This document shows, in pieces, positions 63,524 through 64,000 of a stretch of DNA of 64,000 nucleotides. The stretch lies in contig NZ_JAPFRD010000011.1 in NCBI RefSeq assembly GCF_026183695.1, positions 594,796-658,795 on the forward strand, in the 5' to 3' direction. This DNA comes from Alteromonas aquimaris. Its GTDB lineage: Bacteria > Pseudomonadota > Gammaproteobacteria > Enterobacterales > Alteromonadaceae. How positions within the stretch are numbered: position 1 is the first letter of the stretch; each line of letters starts with the position of its first letter. Under the pieces are notes generated by a model that made no database searches, was not told the DNA's origin, and saw nothing but the letters and a program-made list of their open reading frames with translations. The translations under genes were made by a program, and so were the position numbers.

Positions 63524-64000
63524 TTGAAAACGGTAATTAGCTTAATAGCGGCAATGTTTGCATTGGTTAGTTTAGCTTCATTTTCACAAGACGATGGTGT
63601 TAACGCTGTAACTGAAAAAGTTAAGAGTATCGGGCTTCAGGTAGAAGCTATTGCGGACGCACCTATCGAAGGGTTACTGCAAGTTACCACTGATCGCGGC
63701 CTGTTCTATATCACGCCTGATGGCAAGTATCTCATCCAGGGGCGCATCTTTAATGTCGATGAAGGCATGAAAAATGAAACAGAGGTTGCCCTGGCGCAAA
63801 TGCGCCTGCAAGGTGTAAAGGAATTATCAGACTCTGTTATTGAGTTTAAGGCGAAAAACGAAAAACACGTGATTTACATTTTCACTGATACGACTTGCAG
63901 CTATTGCCGGAAGTTGCACAGTGAAATGGGACAATATAATGATGCGGGTATTACAGTTCGCTATTTAGCGTTCCCTCGAGCTGGATTAAATACCCAAAAT
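63524..64000 (+). CDS. dsbC: Disulfide isomerase DsbC (3' end outside window)
   Basis: Periplasmic disulfide isomerase kept reduced by DsbD. Only the first 159 codons lie in the window. The start is a TTG at 63,524, with AGGAG 7 nt upstream; the ATG at 63,520 is in another frame and reaches a stop after six codons. The signal peptide (MKTVISLIAAMFALVSLASF) is cleaved near residue 21. The dimerisation domain follows, and the active site is C125-S-Y-C128 in the thioredoxin fold (E. coli has CGYC). It lies 100 bp behind xerD, and recJ is expected next. Confidence 0.95.
   Translation, partial: MKTVISLIAAMFALVSLASFSQDDGVNAVTEKVKSIGLQVEAIADAPIEGLLQVTTDRGLFYITPDGKYLIQGRIFNVDEGMKNETEVALAQMRLQGVKELSDSVIEFKAKNEKHVIYIFTDTTCSYCRKLHSEMGQYNDAGITVRYLAFPRAGLNTQN

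Overview
The window looks like chromosome from a marine gammaproteobacterium of the Alteromonadales, probably Alteromonadaceae. This is inferred from gene content and order, not from a database match. The markers are the rpsU-yqeY-dnaG-rpoD operon divergent from tsaD, an lptD-surA-pdxA-rsmA-apaG-apaH operon, xerD-dsbC, phoBR, AcnB, several TonB-dependent receptors, a secreted multi-domain nuclease and a GH16 laminarinase. No rRNA, tRNA, CRISPR array, prophage or intact insertion sequence was recognised. Most of the window is conserved core genome.

Region by region. 1-7,000: end of a SulP anion transporter, then, on the minus strand, ccoG, srkA, a cobalamin-riboswitch-controlled btuB and dsbA. 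7,000-12,050: two small exported or membrane proteins (one DUF3016) and a very large secreted nuclease with three lamin-tail domains and a dockerin-like end. 12,050-22,500: an acyl-CoA dehydrogenase with a PsrA-like operator, divergent from a two-gene RND efflux operon; a Na+/solute symporter; a stand-alone FkbM methyltransferase; a DUF2306 membrane protein. 22,500-31,700: the macromolecular-synthesis operon (minus strand), then tsaD, plsY, folB-folK, uppP and hinT. 31,700-37,900: an M49-type zinc peptidase lipoprotein, an HDOD protein, a GH16 beta-glucanase with a LacI-type operator, and rdgC. 37,900-45,300: an orphan histidine kinase, phoB-phoR, and a TonB receptor just downstream. 45,300-54,600: a small membrane protein, a PQQ-type sugar dehydrogenase, acnB, a DUF192 protein, lysC and a chemoreceptor. 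54,700-64,000: the outer-membrane-biogenesis operon (minus strand), djlA, xerD and the start of dsbC.

Several genes fit a life on polymers and scarce nutrients: secreted nuclease and laminarinase, TonB receptors, B12 uptake under riboswitch control, phosphate sensing and chemotaxis. Envelope quality control is well represented (DsbA, DsbC, SurA, LptD, SrkA, RND pump).

I found no convincing undescribed multi-gene system. The observations most worth a second look are small: a hairpin element that recurs in at least two, perhaps three, intergenic regions with compensating stem changes; a near-identical LacI-type palindrome in front of both the laminarinase and the efflux pump; a heptamer tandem repeat at two sites; the nuclease with three lamin-tail domains and a dockerin-like C-terminus; and a B12-controlled btuB sitting between srkA and dsbA. 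Start codons were often moved downstream of the longest open frame, for reasons given in each entry.
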